This document shows positions 1 to 9,613 of a stretch of 64,000 nt of DNA, piece after piece. The translations under genes were made by a program, and so were the position numbers. The stretch covers positions 248,001-312,000 of the forward strand of contig NZ_WVHO01000011.1 of the NCBI RefSeq assembly GCF_009834805.1, read 5' to 3'. The DNA is from Saccharibacter sp. 17.LH.SD (GTDB lineage: Bacteria > Pseudomonadota > Alphaproteobacteria > Acetobacterales > Acetobacteraceae). Every line of letters starts with the position of its first letter. The stretch's first letter is position 1. The notes beneath the pieces are model-generated. The model did not search any database, was not told where the DNA came from, and saw nothing but the letters and a program-made list of their open reading frames with translations.

Positions 1-465
1 GAATGGAGCAAACAGCATCAGGCCAACTTAGAGTCTCCCATTGCGTCTCCATATCCAAGCATTGCTGTTGGGAAAGCCGCTAATGGTGGAGATTTTCCGC
101 CTGATCTCTCCCATATTGCTCGTACCATTCGAGGCGGAACTCCCTATATTGAAGCGATATTACAAGATTATCATGCCCCACCTCCCGGCATGACCTTAGC
201 GGCTCACGCATATTATAATCCAACAGCCCTTACCCATCACCATCGCTTCCGTATGCCACCTCCTTTACATGACAATATGCTGATCTATCCGGATGGTACG
301 AAAGCCACTGTTCCCCAGATGGCCCATGACGTGACAGCCTTTTTACAATGGAGCAATGACTCTCACCGGAAAACACGTTCCATCATCGGAAGCTGTGTTC
401 TGCTCTATCTTGTAATCATGGGAGGGCTTTTGCTCGCTTTAAAGAAAACAACCTGGAGCCATTAA
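1..465 (+). CDS. petC: Cytochrome c1 of the bc1 complex, 3' part only
   Basis: The frame is open from the first base, so only the C-terminal ~154 residues are present; the haem CxxCH part lies upstream of the window. Visible family features are ANGGDFPPDLSHIAR, a GGxxYI stretch, PPPGM, then DGTKATVPQMAHDVTAFLQW, the usual c1 segment before the membrane anchor. One hydrophobic helix (about the last 30 residues) is followed by a short cytoplasmic tail. In the family this subunit passes electrons from the Rieske protein to cytochrome c at the periplasmic face of the inner membrane. petA and petB are presumably just upstream. Confidence 0.9.
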   Translation, partial: EWSKQHQANLESPIASPYPSIAVGKAANGGDFPPDLSHIARTIRGGTPYIEAILQDYHAPPPGMTLAAHAYYNPTALTHHHRFRMPPPLHDNMLIYPDGTKATVPQMAHDVTAFLQWSNDSHRKTRSIIGSCVLLYLVIMGGLLLALKKTTWSH

Positions 466-660
466 TTCCCTTTAAAAACATAAGATATGTCACTTTCTTT
501 CAAAAAGAACTTGCATTCCCTCACTGGATGGAACATAGTGCACGCAAGGTAGTGCCTCTCTAGTGAGCAGAAAGTACGTGACGTTCTGTTTCCATTCTGG
601 AGGTGATGATAGCGAATAACGTTTTTTCGCGACTGCCGTGTTATATAAAGGAGCCTCGTT
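466..660 (+). promoter_or_regulatory. Long 5' leader of the cold-shock gene
   Basis: There are 195 bases between the cytochrome c1 stop and the cold-shock ATG, with no credible gene. A Shine-Dalgarno-like AAAGGAG lies a few bases before ATG 661. Long structured leaders are typical of cspA-family mRNAs and mediate cold induction. Whether that applies here is inferred; no promoter was assigned. Confidence 0.4.
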
Positions 661-867
661 ATGGAAACAGGCACCGTAAAATGGTTTAACCCAACCAAAG
701 GTTTTGGTTTTATTCAACCAGATAATAGTGATCAGGATGTCTTCGTTCACATTTCTGAACTGCAGCGTTCTGGTATGCAGAGCCTCAATGAAGGCCAAAA
801 GATTTCTTACACCATTGAAACTGGACGTAACGGCAGAGAAGCTGCTGTAGGTCTTAAAGCGCTTTAA
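661..867 (+). CDS. cspA: CspA-family cold-shock protein
   Basis: A single 68-residue cold-shock (OB-fold) domain. The RNA-binding motifs RNP1 (KGFGFI, about residues 13-18) and RNP2 (DVFVHI, about 29-34) are both intact, preceded by the family-typical start [18 protein letters not shown]. Members bind single-stranded RNA and DNA in the cytoplasm and melt mRNA structure, acting in cold adaptation or as general RNA chaperones. It is monocistronic, with its own leader and a strong terminator 24 bases after the stop. The exact paralogue cannot be named from sequence alone. Confidence 0.93.
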   Translation: METGTVKWFNPTKGFGFIQPDNSDQDVFVHISELQRSGMQSLNEGQKISYTIETGRNGREAAVGLKAL

Positions 868-890
868 GTGCTTTTATTGACTATGGTGTC

Positions 891-922
891 AAAAAAAACC
901 GCCTTCCCAGGCGGTTTTTTTT
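891..922 (+). terminator. Rho-independent terminator of cspA
   Basis: Stem CCGCC/GGCGG (899-903 and 910-914) with a 6-base loop, preceded by eight A and followed by eight T. The A-tract can extend the stem and makes the element usable on both strands. It lies 24 bases after the cspA stop, and it argues against any start of the next gene upstream of 923. Confidence 0.9.
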
Positions 923-963
923 ATAGAATACACTCCTGCTCAGCCCGCAGTTATGGAGTCGTC

Positions 964-1296
964 ATGACACTCAGATTTACTCGATTTACCCTTGCATTGC
1001 TCATCTCTCAGTTAGGGTTTACAATAACAGCTAAAGCGACGTGCCAGCCTCAGGCTATTAATCGCTATGATTTCCCCGTTCAACGTTTAGACGAAGCATT
1101 ACAAGATTTATCTCACCGTTCTGGATGCCCTATCCACGTTACCCCAGAAGCTCTAAAAGACCGTCAGGCTGCTACGCTCCATGGGCGTTACCATGCCTTC
1201 ACAGCCTTAAGACGCCTCCTCCGCCATAATCCAGAACTCAAAGCTGAAATCGTCAAAGATGGATTCTTAGTCCGTGATGTTCAGCACAAAACCTAA
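964..1296 (+). CDS. Secreted orphan STN-domain protein
   Basis: A 110-residue protein from ATG 964; an in-frame start at 868 would run through the cspA terminator and is rejected. Residues 1-25 look like a Sec signal peptide ending near TAKA. The remainder matches the STN (secretin/TonB short N-terminal) fold: YDFPVQRLDEALQDLS, then GCPI, then LHGRYHAFTALRRLL. STN domains normally sit at the N-terminus of TonB receptors (signalling to FecR-type anti-sigma factors) or secretins. Here the domain is alone, with no barrel, FecR or sigma factor beside it. Function unknown; a periplasmic interaction module is the likeliest role. Confidence 0.75.
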   Translation: MTLRFTRFTLALLISQLGFTITAKATCQPQAINRYDFPVQRLDEALQDLSHRSGCPIHVTPEALKDRQAATLHGRYHAFTALRRLLRHNPELKAEIVKDGFLVRDVQHKT

Positions 1297-1361
1297 AATA
1301 ATAGCGACACACATTTCCTTATAAAAAAGTGATATTCGCCGATCCTATACACCAGTCCACT

Positions 1362-1784
1362 ATGAATAGATCAGATCCCACCATCACCCCTATTTCCCTA
1401 AACGACTGTCTTCCTCTTCGCCAGAAGGTGCTATGGCCTTCTCTCACCCAAGAAGCATGCCGTGTTCCTCATGATGAGGAGGGTTTTCACTACGGGATTT
1501 TCTGCCAAAACACATTAGTGGGATGCGCATCTCTCTTCCTGCTACCGTCACACGAGATACAATTACGCAAACTCGCTATCCTTCCAGACTATCAAGGCAA
1601 AGGGTTAGGCACCCTCCTTCTCAAATATCTCCTCGATCAAGCCCGGCATCATGGGGGAAAACGGCTCGTGCTTGATGCGCGCCTGAGTGCAACCAAATTT
1701 TATGAGAAACTTCATTTTACCACAGGAGGTTCGCCTTTTTTCAAAAAGGACGTTCCCTTTATCCGCATGAAGAAAGTTCTCTAA
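1362..1784 (+). CDS. GNAT-family N-acetyltransferase
   Basis: 140 residues from ATG 1362; a GTG at 1329 would add 11 residues. The acetyl-CoA-binding motif A is clear: LRKLAILPDYQGKGLGTLLL (QGKGLG is the pyrophosphate loop). It is followed by GGKRLVLDAR and ATKFYEKLHF, the usual GNAT motif B. The ending FIRMKK is common in small ElaA/YjcF-like GNATs. The substrate cannot be predicted. Its stop is only 3 bases from the convergent ureG stop, with no room for a terminator between them. Confidence 0.82.
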   Translation: MNRSDPTITPISLNDCLPLRQKVLWPSLTQEACRVPHDEEGFHYGIFCQNTLVGCASLFLLPSHEIQLRKLAILPDYQGKGLGTLLLKYLLDQARHHGGKRLVLDARLSATKFYEKLHFTTGGSPFFKKDVPFIRMKKVL

Positions 1785-1787
1785 CCT

Positions 1788-2405
1788 TTAGAGCAAACCA
1801 CCTTTCTCGCAAATAAACTGCGCTACAGCATCGACCCCCTCGCGTGCACGAATATTCGTAAAGACAAAAGGCCTCTCCCCGCGCATTCTCCGGCTATCAC
1901 GGTCCATAACCCCTAAATCAGCCCCAACAAGAGGTGCCAAATCTGTCTTATTGATCACCAAAAGATCACTTCTCGTAATTCCTGGTCCACCCTTACGAGG
2001 GATTTTATCGCCTGCCGCAACATCAATCACATAGATCGTTAAATCAGCCAATTCTGGACTAAAAGTCGCCGCTAAATTATCGCCACCACTTTCAATCAGA
2101 ATAACCTCAAGGCCCGGGAAGTTTTTTTGAAGCGTATCAACCCCTGCGAGATTAATACTGGCATCTTCACGGATAGCCGTATGAGGACAGCCTCCCGTCT
2201 CAATCCCTAAAATTCGACCTTCTGGCAGAGAGCCTGCACGAATAAGAAATTCTGCGTCCTCTCGCGTATAAATATCGTTGGTAATTGCCGCTATATCATA
2301 ACGATTTCGTAAAGAATTACACAGCGCATCCATCAATGCTGTCTTACCACTCCCTACAGGACCACCAATACCAACACGTAAGGCTGGCCGAGAATGCGTC
2401 ATCAT
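1788..2405 (-). CDS. ureG: Urease accessory GTPase UreG
   Basis: 205 residues, normal length. P-loop GPVGSGKT at residues 15-22, the nickel-binding CPH motif at 73-75 ([13 protein letters not shown]), Walker-B-like ESGGDNL and the guanine motif NKTD. UreG is a SIMIBI-class GTPase that hands nickel, delivered by UreE, to the UreD-UreF-UreG complex on apo-urease. It is the last gene of the urease run; its ATG overlaps the ureF stop by 4 bases, so translation is probably coupled. Confidence 0.97.
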   Translation of the reverse strand: MMTHSRPALRVGIGGPVGSGKTALMDALCNSLRNRYDIAAITNDIYTREDAEFLIRAGSLPEGRILGIETGGCPHTAIREDASINLAGVDTLQKNFPGLEVILIESGGDNLAATFSPELADLTIYVIDVAAGDKIPRKGGPGITRSDLLVINKTDLAPLVGADLGVMDRDSRRMRGERPFVFTNIRAREGVDAVAQFICEKGGLL

Positions 2406-3073
2406 GTTCGAAATAACCTCATTTCTAATGTTTCATGCTGCATAGCTGCCAAATCAGCACGCGGCGAAAAGCTTCCCGCCTCTTCTAAAGAATGAGTCGC
2501 ACTCATCTGGACAGCTTCTGTCATAGAAACTTCCATTGCTGCCAAAGCACGCAAACCATCCGTTTGCCCTAATGGGACAAGACGCACAGCAACAGAGATC
2601 AATATGTTCACAACGCCCTGCACATAAGCCAGAACGAGCATCTCTTCATCCATCCCAGCTTGGCGAAATACGGCCCCATACGCGACAGCAAGTGGCCACC
2701 GAAGGTGTGGTTCCTCTAGTAATTCCGCCCCAAATCCCCATACACGAACAGCACGTAAAAAAGCTTCTCCCTGTTGAACTGTCTCTTCAAAACGTTCACG
2801 AGAAGAGGCCATCGCACATCCCATCTGAGCAACCGCACAGAGATCCTTATACGTATCGGCACGAAATGCAGCGCGTGCCGATACAAGCTCAAGCTGAATA
2901 CTGCCATGGCCCAGAAGAGACGCTATCCAATCGCATAAGGTTTCACGATCCTTCACATCACCCTGAGCAATCGCGTACTCTAAACCATAGCTATAAGCGT
3001 AACTCCCAATAGGGAAAGCGGGAGACACCCATGCCAATAATCGAATCAGAAGTGCGTTATGTGTGACCATCAC
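2402..3073 (-). CDS. ureF: Urease accessory protein UreF
   Basis: 223 residues, all-helical UreF family. Diagnostic stretches are [20 protein letters not shown] near the N-terminus, a GHGSIQLEL segment and a C-terminal half ending [13 protein letters not shown]. UreF bridges UreD and UreG in the activation complex and gates GTPase activity and nickel transfer. It overlaps ureE upstream and ureG downstream by 4 bases each. Confidence 0.95.
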   Translation of the reverse strand: MMVTHNALLIRLLAWVSPAFPIGSYAYSYGLEYAIAQGDVKDRETLCDWIASLLGHGSIQLELVSARAAFRADTYKDLCAVAQMGCAMASSRERFEETVQQGEAFLRAVRVWGFGAELLEEPHLRWPLAVAYGAVFRQAGMDEEMLVLAYVQGVVNILISVAVRLVPLGQTDGLRALAAMEVSMTEAVQMSATHSLEEAGSFSPRADLAAMQHETLEMRLFRT

Positions 3074-3564
3074 GCCGTGTGGTGGTGGTGTCCACCATGT
3101 GAGGCGCTCTCTCCATTCTGAGACTCATAAGCCCCTCCCTCTGGATCAAAACCAGCCTGCAATAGATGCAGATGACCTCCCAATCCCCGCAGCATATCTT
3201 CCAATACAGGATCGCGACGGATCAAAAGACGGTCCACTTCCACCATGGTTGGACAATGGCGATTCCCCAAATGCCAAGCTAGGCGCATTAAACTGAGGGA
3301 ATCCGCAGCCGTGATCTCCACCACATCTTCAGGCTCAGCCTCTACTAAAATGAGGCGACCATCGTCACAGCGTAATCCATCCCCTGCCCGCAAATGCCGT
3401 GCCTGAGGTAAATCAAGCAGTACCTCTTTTCCAGAGTGCAGAGAGACAACCATACGTCGCCGATAGCGCCCTTCATAATCTGCACGGAACTGATCCACAG
3501 CCTGCGCTTCATCCCACTTCCCCGCGAGAACAACCTCAACAACTCGCATTTTATTCCCCCTCAA
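3070..3564 (-). CDS. ureE: Urease nickel metallochaperone UreE
   Basis: 164 residues. The N-terminal domain has the [19 protein letters not shown] pattern and the C-terminal ferredoxin-like domain carries [13 protein letters not shown], whose conserved His region binds Ni at the dimer interface. The protein ends with a short His cluster (HHHH, residues 159-162), a metal-storing tail seen in many UreE proteins. UreE delivers nickel to UreG. The ATG overlaps the ureC stop by 4 bases. Confidence 0.95.
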   Translation of the reverse strand: MRGNKMRVVEVVLAGKWDEAQAVDQFRADYEGRYRRRMVVSLHSGKEVLLDLPQARHLRAGDGLRCDDGRLILVEAEPEDVVEITAADSLSLMRLAWHLGNRHCPTMVEVDRLLIRRDPVLEDMLRGLGGHLHLLQAGFDPEGGAYESQNGESASHGGHHHHTA

Positions 3565-5276
3565 AACAGAAAATAACGTTGTGCCATCGGAAGCGAACGC
3601 GCCGGCTCACACCGTAATAATTCCCCATCTGCCCGTACATCATACGTCTCTGGGTCCACTTCCAGCTCAGGGAGCGCATTATTGTGGATCATATCCGCCT
3701 TCCCAATCTCTCCCCGCGTGTGTTTCACCGCACTCAGACCTCGCTTTAATCCCAAATCAGAAGCAAGATCACGCTCGAGCGATGCTTGAGAGACGAATGT
3801 TAGGCAGCTCTTTGCCAAGGCCCCACCAAAAGCCCCAAACATAAACCGCCCTTGTACGGGCTGAATGGTGGGAATAGACGCATTAGGGTCCCCCATCATA
3901 GCGTGAACAATCGTTCCGCCTTTAACCACCATATCAGGCTTCACCCCAAAGAAACCCGGCGTCCATAAAACTATGTCTGCGAGTTTTCCAACTTCAAGAG
4001 ACCCTATTTCATGTGAAACACCATGAGCAATGGCAGGGTTAATCGTATATTTCGCGATATACCGTTTAACGCGTTGATTATCAGCAGCGCCATCACCCGC
4101 TAATGTCCCACGCTGTTTCTTCATCTTATCCGCTGTCTGCCACGTACGAAGGATAACCTCTCCCACACGCCCCATAGCTTGACTGTCGGAGGAAATCATA
4201 GAAATGGCGCCCATATCATGCAGAATATCTTCTGCCGCAATAGTCTCCCCACGGATACGACTTTCCGCAAACGCAATATCCTCAGGCACACGACGGTCAA
4301 GATGATGGCACACCATGAGCATATCTAAATGCTCATCTAAGGTATTGACCGTATAAGGACGTGTTGGGTTTGTCGATGATGGGAGAACATTCGGCAGCCC
4401 TGCAACCCGAATGATATCGGGCGCATGCCCACCGCCAGCCCCTTCAGTATGATACGCATGGATCGTCCGCCCACGGAACGCTTTAATCGTCTCTTCTACA
4501 AAACCCGCTTCATTGAGCGTGTCCGTATGGATCATCACCTGTACATCCATCTGATCCGCAACAGACAAACATGTATCAATAGCCGCAGGTGTACTGCCCC
4601 AATCTTCGTGAAGCTTTAAACACGCAGCCCCAGCACGCACCATTTCTTCTAAAGCACCAGGACGAGAAGCATTCCCTTTCCCCGCAAAGGCAAGGTTAAC
4701 CGGTAACCCTTCCGCTGCTTGTAACATTCGCGCGATATGCCAGGGGCCTGGTGTGCACGTCGTCGCAGCAGTGCCCGTTGAAGGCCCGGTTCCTCCACCA
4801 AGAAGAGTCGTAACGCCAGAACATAATGCCTCTTCTACCTGCTGTGGGCAAATGTAGTGGATATGACTATCCATCCCTCCCGCTGTAACAATCTTCCCTT
4901 CTGCGGCAATAATTTCCGTCCCAGGACCGATAATAACATCTACTCCTGGCTGTACATCTGGGTTCCCTGCTTTTCCGATAACAGCAATACGGCCATCACG
5001 CAGGCCGATATCCGCCTTAATAATCCCCCAATGGTCGATGATGAGAGCGTTTGTAATGACAGTATCCATCGCCCCTTCAGCGCGACTTCGCTGGGATTGC
5101 CCCATACCATCTCGGATCGTCTTTCCACCCCCAAAACGCACTTCCTCACCATAAATGGTAAGGTCACGCTCCACCTCAATCCACAAATCTGTATCCGCTA
5201 AACGCAGACGATCCCCCGTTGTCGGGCCAAATGTATGGGCATACTCATAACGATCCATCGCGTAAGAACGGCTCAC
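3561..5276 (-). CDS. ureC: Urease alpha (catalytic) subunit
   Basis: 571 residues, full length. All active-site positions are visible: H138 and H140 in the SHIH motif, carbamylated lysine K221 in [10 protein letters not shown]250, H276, the flap pair C323-H324 (MVCHHLDRR), and [12 protein letters not shown] holding the Asp ligand. The enzyme hydrolyses urea to ammonia and carbamate at a dinuclear nickel centre in the cytoplasm. The start overlaps the stop of the fused ureA-ureB gene by 4 bases. No sign of decay, so the urease is predicted to be active. Confidence 0.98.
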   Translation of the reverse strand: MSRSYAMDRYEYAHTFGPTTGDRLRLADTDLWIEVERDLTIYGEEVRFGGGKTIRDGMGQSQRSRAEGAMDTVITNALIIDHWGIIKADIGLRDGRIAVIGKAGNPDVQPGVDVIIGPGTEIIAAEGKIVTAGGMDSHIHYICPQQVEEALCSGVTTLLGGGTGPSTGTAATTCTPGPWHIARMLQAAEGLPVNLAFAGKGNASRPGALEEMVRAGAACLKLHEDWGSTPAAIDTCLSVADQMDVQVMIHTDTLNEAGFVEETIKAFRGRTIHAYHTEGAGGGHAPDIIRVAGLPNVLPSSTNPTRPYTVNTLDEHLDMLMVCHHLDRRVPEDIAFAESRIRGETIAAEDILHDMGAISMISSDSQAMGRVGEVILRTWQTADKMKKQRGTLAGDGAADNQRVKRYIAKYTINPAIAHGVSHEIGSLEVGKLADIVLWTPGFFGVKPDMVVKGGTIVHAMMGDPNASIPTIQPVQGRFMFGAFGGALAKSCLTFVSQASLERDLASDLGLKRGLSAVKHTRGEIGKADMIHNNALPELEVDPETYDVRADGELLRCEPARSLPMAQRYFLF

Positions 5277-5929
5277 GAAACCTCCCCCTCATCTTCAGAG
5301 AAGATAACCCCTTCATGAAAACCAATAATCTGCCCAGCCCCTTGATAGGGAACCAACGTGACATCTCGTTCTTGCCCAGGTTCAAAACGCACAGCCCCGC
5401 CCGAAGGAATATCCAAACGATAACCCAGCGCAACATCGCGATCAAAACTCAAAGCTGGATTGACCTCAGCGAAGTGATAATGACTTCCTACCTGTACTGT
5501 TCGATCGCCCGTATTCACCACGAGTAAATGACGGCGTTCTAGTCCCACATTAAGATCGATCTGCCCTTCGCATGGGCGTAGCTCTCCCGGAATGAGAGAC
5601 TCTTGATTTTGTGTGCTTTCAGGAGAAAACCGGATGGGATGATGAACCGTTACGAGCTTCGTGCCATCAGGAAACGTTGCCTCTACCTGCACCTCGGGAA
5701 TAAGGTCTGCTACCCCCTCCATCACCTGACCACGATGCAAAATACGGGCGCCTGAATCCATCAATGATGCCACAGAACGCCCATCTCGCGCGCCCTCTTG
5801 AACATGATCCGATATGAGAGCAATCGCTTCGGGAATATTTAGCTTTACCCCACGCTCTAAACGCTGACGCGCGACCATAGCGGCCAACGCTACCAGCAAC
5901 TTATCCTTCTCACGTGGAGTCAGGCGCAT
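5273..5929 (-). CDS. ureAB: Fused urease gamma-beta subunit (UreA-UreB)
   Basis: 218 residues in one frame. Residues 1-101 are a complete UreA (start [20 protein letters not shown]; end [12 protein letters not shown]). A linker of about 11 residues follows, then a complete UreB beginning [10 protein letters not shown] and containing [20 protein letters not shown]. In most bacteria these are two genes; a gamma-beta fusion is best known from Helicobacter UreA and occurs in some other lineages. The fused chain should assemble with UreC as (alpha, gamma-beta). A GGAG-type ribosome site precedes the ATG. The acetolactate synthase stop is 33 bases upstream. Confidence 0.95.
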   Translation of the reverse strand: MRLTPREKDKLLVALAAMVARQRLERGVKLNIPEAIALISDHVQEGARDGRSVASLMDSGARILHRGQVMEGVADLIPEVQVEATFPDGTKLVTVHHPIRFSPESTQNQESLIPGELRPCEGQIDLNVGLERRHLLVVNTGDRTVQVGSHYHFAEVNPALSFDRDVALGYRLDIPSGGAVRFEPGQERDVTLVPYQGAGQIIGFHEGVIFSEDEGEVS

Positions 5930-5962
5930 GGATATTCCCCCTCCTTACCTGTCAAAAACCTC

Positions 5963-7612
5963 TTAGAAGGTCATGGTCAATTGCCCAAGACGATCCGTCA
6001 AGCGCGTATTCTCCCTATAATCAACAGGGCAAGCAATGACGGAAACACCGTCTTCTTCCAAAGCCTTCTTGAGGGTTGGAACAAACTCATCTTCTGACTT
6101 AATCAAATATCCCTTTGCGCCATAACTCTCTGCATGGGCAACAAAATCAGGATTTTGGAAATCCACACCGCTATGACGGCCAAGCTCCATATCCATCTTC
6201 CACTTAATCAAGCCATAAGAATCATCAACCCAGATCAAAATCTTCAACGGAATTTTTTCACGAACAGCCGTCTCAATTTCCTGATCATTCATCAGGTAAG
6301 ACCCATCGCCCATGACAGCCAAAACACGCCGGTCAGGATAGGCCAAATGTGCTCCGATAGCCCCAGGTAATGAGAAAGCCATGGTTGAAAGGCCATTCGA
6401 CATCAAACATGTCAACGGCTTATAGGTTGGATAAAGCCGCGCCATCCACATTTTAACAGCGCCCGTATCTGCCAGAACGATATCATCATCGCCCATGACT
6501 TCACGAATCCCCATGACCACACGCTGCGGCTTAATGGGCATTGCTGTGTCCTGAGAACCAGCTTGCCGTTCCTCTTCAAGCAAAGCACGAATTTTAGGCA
6601 CAGGCTGCGCTAAAAAGGACAATCCAGCCGCGGCTTCACGCAACGCATCCATCCCAAGAGCAATATCACCAATCACACCCACTTCAATGGTGTAACAAGA
6701 ATCTGTCTCAACAGGAATCGTATGCATATGAATGATCGTCTTATCCCCATCTGGATTGATCCGAGACGGAGCAAACTCTTGCAACTCATATCCAATAGAG
6801 AGAATCAAGTCTGATTCATCAAAGGCAAAATTCTCGTAATCACGACGCATAAACCCAATAACGCCCAGCGCTAAAGGATGGCGGTCATCAATAACCCCTT
6901 TCCCCATAAACGTTGTTGCAACAGGGATGTTTAATGATTCCGCTAACGCAACCAATGCTTGAGAAGCCCCAGTACGAGCCACCCCATGCCCAGCCAGGAT
7001 GATAGGATGCTTTGCTTTCTTTAACGCAGCAACAGCCTCTTCAATATACGCTGGGTCAGGCCGCCCTTGGCCAATATTACCCGCACGCAATGGCTTAAGA
7101 TTTTCTGGTAAATCTAATTCTTCGATATCTTGAGGCACCGCAAGATATGTCGCGCCTGGCCGCTCATCCTGAGCCAAAGCAAAAGCTTTTCGCACCATTT
7201 CCGGGACAGAAGCTGGTGTTAAAACAGTCTCAGACCATTTCGTGGCAGGGCGGAACATTGATTGCAAATCAATGACCTGATGAGACTCTTTGTAAATACG
7301 ATTCAATCCAACTTGCGCACTCATGGCCACAAGAGGAGAGCTGTTTGTTTGGGCGTCTGCTACACCTTGTAACAAATTAATCGCACCCGGCCCAAGCGTT
7401 GCCATACATACACCCGCTTTACCGGTCACACGGCCATAAATATCGGCCATAAAGGCCGCTCCCTGCTCATGCCGTGTCAGAATAAAACGAATTCCAGACC
7501 CTCTAAGCGCATCAACAAAACGGATATTTTCTTCACCAGGCAAACCAAAAACGTATTCAACGCCTTCTGCCTTCAGGGCCTCGACAAAAAACTCGGCAAC
7601 GCTCTTTCCCAT
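5963..7612 (-). CDS. alsS: Acetolactate synthase (catabolic, AlsS-like)
   Basis: 549 residues, thiamine-diphosphate enzyme. N-terminal domain: VFGLPGEENIRFVDAL, catalytic Glu49 in TRHEQGAAFMAD. Centre: SHQVIDLQSMFRPATKWSE. C-terminal TPP motif: GDGSYLMNDQEIETAVR ending with VDDSYGLIKWK. The family condenses two pyruvate to 2-acetolactate plus CO2. No small regulatory subunit gene is nearby, which suits a catabolic acetoin-forming role over branched-chain synthesis, but no acetolactate decarboxylase is in the window either. AGGAGA sits 8 bases before the ATG. It lies between ureD and ureAB on the same strand, an unusual place. Confidence 0.88.
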   Translation of the reverse strand: MGKSVAEFFVEALKAEGVEYVFGLPGEENIRFVDALRGSGIRFILTRHEQGAAFMADIYGRVTGKAGVCMATLGPGAINLLQGVADAQTNSSPLVAMSAQVGLNRIYKESHQVIDLQSMFRPATKWSETVLTPASVPEMVRKAFALAQDERPGATYLAVPQDIEELDLPENLKPLRAGNIGQGRPDPAYIEEAVAALKKAKHPIILAGHGVARTGASQALVALAESLNIPVATTFMGKGVIDDRHPLALGVIGFMRRDYENFAFDESDLILSIGYELQEFAPSRINPDGDKTIIHMHTIPVETDSCYTIEVGVIGDIALGMDALREAAAGLSFLAQPVPKIRALLEEERQAGSQDTAMPIKPQRVVMGIREVMGDDDIVLADTGAVKMWMARLYPTYKPLTCLMSNGLSTMAFSLPGAIGAHLAYPDRRVLAVMGDGSYLMNDQEIETAVREKIPLKILIWVDDSYGLIKWKMDMELGRHSGVDFQNPDFVAHAESYGAKGYLIKSEDEFVPTLKKALEEDGVSVIACPVDYRENTRLTDRLGQLTMTF

Positions 7613-7712
7613 GATATGTCTCCTAATTCGGGACGGAAGGCTTCGTCGCCCCTCTTAGCGCCAGAAGCATGTCCGGCAACACCCCACTCTTGGGACAATA
7701 CCTAGCAAAACA

Positions 7713-8564
7713 TCACTTTTGCCAAGAAAGGGGCTCCTTACGACCATTTCGCAGCATCCCCATCAGCTGACGTAACAGGGGCCACACCACATGAAGCCGC
7801 GCACCATAAGCACGCACAACCAGCACGCCATTCCAACTGGATACGGCAGCTTCAACAGCGCGGTCATAACACATCACTATCTCACGTGCAGCCTTTAACA
7901 TGTCCTGAAGTCTCTCCGCCTGGCTTTGCGGTGGCACCCATAGGATACTCAACATCACACGCTGCTCAGCCATGACAGCCTGATGGGAAAACACACGCTG
8001 CATACCGCCTTGACCACAATCTAGACGCACCGGTTCAATGAAGACAGGAACATTATCGCGATACACACTCACACGATCGTACAAAAACAAGGTATCAACA
8101 CGCTCTCCTGCCCCCAATCGTCCAAAAACACGACACTCCCCAGAGAGAAATCCGCCATCCAACGCAAGATCTACACGCATCTGACGTCTATAGGACGCTC
8201 CATCATAGAAGATGGTTTCACATGGGAGCCATTCGAACAACGCCCCTGAATCCACACGGGCATGAAACGTTATATCGACATGATTATCTTTCACTCTTTG
8301 CTTATAAACGCGTTCTGCTCCTTGCGCCGTAACACTTAAAACAGCCCCAGAATGACACACAAACTGACCATCAATCGCATCACCAGAAACAAGGCCCCCC
8401 GATGTATTGATAAGAACGACGTCCAACCCCTCCACACGCCGAGAAAACGACTGATGCGGGAATAATATGCGACAACATCCCTGCTGCTGTAGTCCTTCCA
8501 GCACATTAGCTTGTCCTTGACGACGTACACTGAGCTGGAAGGAACCAACACGTCTTTCCGACAT
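7713..8564 (-). CDS. ureD: Urease accessory protein UreD
   Basis: 283 residues, UreD/UreH family. Recognisable parts are the N-terminal LSVRRQGQANVL region, VLINTSGGLVSGD, TAQGAERVYK and LFEWLPCETIFYDGASYRR, all typical of UreD. It forms the scaffold that binds apo-urease and passes nickel from UreG-UreF. Its ATG shares one base with the upstream aldo/keto reductase stop (TAATG), so the two are translationally coupled. It is split from the other ure genes by the acetolactate synthase gene. Confidence 0.93.
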   Translation of the reverse strand: MSERRVGSFQLSVRRQGQANVLEGLQQQGCCRILFPHQSFSRRVEGLDVVLINTSGGLVSGDAIDGQFVCHSGAVLSVTAQGAERVYKQRVKDNHVDITFHARVDSGALFEWLPCETIFYDGASYRRQMRVDLALDGGFLSGECRVFGRLGAGERVDTLFLYDRVSVYRDNVPVFIEPVRLDCGQGGMQRVFSHQAVMAEQRVMLSILWVPPQSQAERLQDMLKAAREIVMCYDRAVEAAVSSWNGVLVVRAYGARLHVVWPLLRQLMGMLRNGRKEPLSWQK

Positions 8565-9613
8565 TATGGAGCAGGGTTCGCATTCAACTGATGAACAGCG
8601 TTAATCTTTTCCTCAAGCTCAGCTGTCATCTTCACATTTACAGAATCCAAAGCCGTCTGTAGCTGCTGCGTACTTGTCGCCCCAATGATATTGGACGTTA
8701 CAAAAGGACGCGATGTCACGAAGGCTAAAGCAAATTGCGTCGGATTAATCCCTGCTTCATGCGCGATCTTGATATAAGCCCGAATGGCTTGATCGACCCC
8801 TGGTTTCTCATATCGTTGCCCACGATTGAACAATGTCGTACGAGCGCCTGCCGGGCGTGCACCATCCAAATATTTCCCCGTTAAATACCCTTGGGCAAGC
8901 GGCGAATAAGCGAGGAGACCAATATCTTCTCGTAACCCTATTTCCGCTAATCCAATCTCATAAGTACGGTTGAGCAGGTTATATGCATTCTGAATCGAAA
9001 CAATGCGCGGCAATTTCCTTTCCCGCGATGCTGCCAAAAATTGAGATACTCCCCACGCTGTCTCATTAGAAAGACCTACGTGACGAATTTTCCCTTCTTT
9101 AACCAACTCCCCTAAGCCGCCAAGTGTCTCTTCAATGGGCACCTCATCCGCCTCTGATAACGTACGAAACGTGGTGCCTCCCTCACCAAAAAGATTAACC
9201 TGACGGTCTGGCCAGTGAAGTTGATACAAATCGAGATAATCAGTCCCCAATCGCCGTAGAGAACCTTCAACAGCATAGCGGATTTGCCCAGGCGTGAGGC
9301 GTGCACCCTTCCCATCCGGCCGATACCAAGAATTGGTGCTCCGCCCGACCACTTTACTTGCAAGAATAACCTTGTCACGCTGACCACGTTGCTTAAGCCA
9401 ACTTCCAATAATCTTTTCAGTCGCCCCATATGTTTCTGCTTTAGGCGGAATAGAGTAGAGCTCCGCCGTATCAATAAAATTGACACCCTGATCCAAAGCC
9501 ATGTCGAGCTGAGCATGCCCTTCAGCTTCCGTATTTTGCTGACCAAATGTCATGGTTCCAAGGCAGATTTCACTCACAGAAAGATCTGTCCGGCCAAGTT
9601 TACGATATTCCAT
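8564..9613 (-). CDS. Aldo/keto reductase (Tas-like)
   Basis: 349 residues, AKR superfamily TIM barrel. The catalytic tetrad is visible: Asp and Tyr in NFIDTAELYS, Lys in ILASKVVG, His in YQLHWPDR. The start MEYRKLGRTDLSVSEICLGT and length resemble the Tas/YghZ-type NADP-dependent reductases. The substrate is unknown. As the first gene of the minus-strand run, it is overlapped by ureD (TAATG). The 169 bases between it and the divergent response regulator presumably hold the operon promoter. Confidence 0.87.
   Translation of the reverse strand: MEYRKLGRTDLSVSEICLGTMTFGQQNTEAEGHAQLDMALDQGVNFIDTAELYSIPPKAETYGATEKIIGSWLKQRGQRDKVILASKVVGRSTNSWYRPDGKGARLTPGQIRYAVEGSLRRLGTDYLDLYQLHWPDRQVNLFGEGGTTFRTLSEADEVPIEETLGGLGELVKEGKIRHVGLSNETAWGVSQFLAASRERKLPRIVSIQNAYNLLNRTYEIGLAEIGLREDIGLLAYSPLAQGYLTGKYLDGARPAGARTTLFNRGQRYEKPGVDQAIRAYIKIAHEAGINPTQFALAFVTSRPFVTSNIIGATSTQQLQTALDSVNVKMTAELEEKINAVHQLNANPAP

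Noticed and set aside
868-963. Longer start for the STN-domain protein
   Set aside because: It would translate through the cspA terminator; ATG 964 begins a clean signal peptide.
2536-3012. Plus-strand frame of 158 codons
   Set aside because: It is the reverse complement of ureF, a clear real gene.
5963-7612. Oxalyl-CoA decarboxylase or IlvI-type biosynthetic enzyme
   Set aside because: The GEENIRFVDAL, SHQVIDLQSMFRPATKW and lack of an adjacent ilvN-type small subunit fit catabolic acetolactate synthase better.
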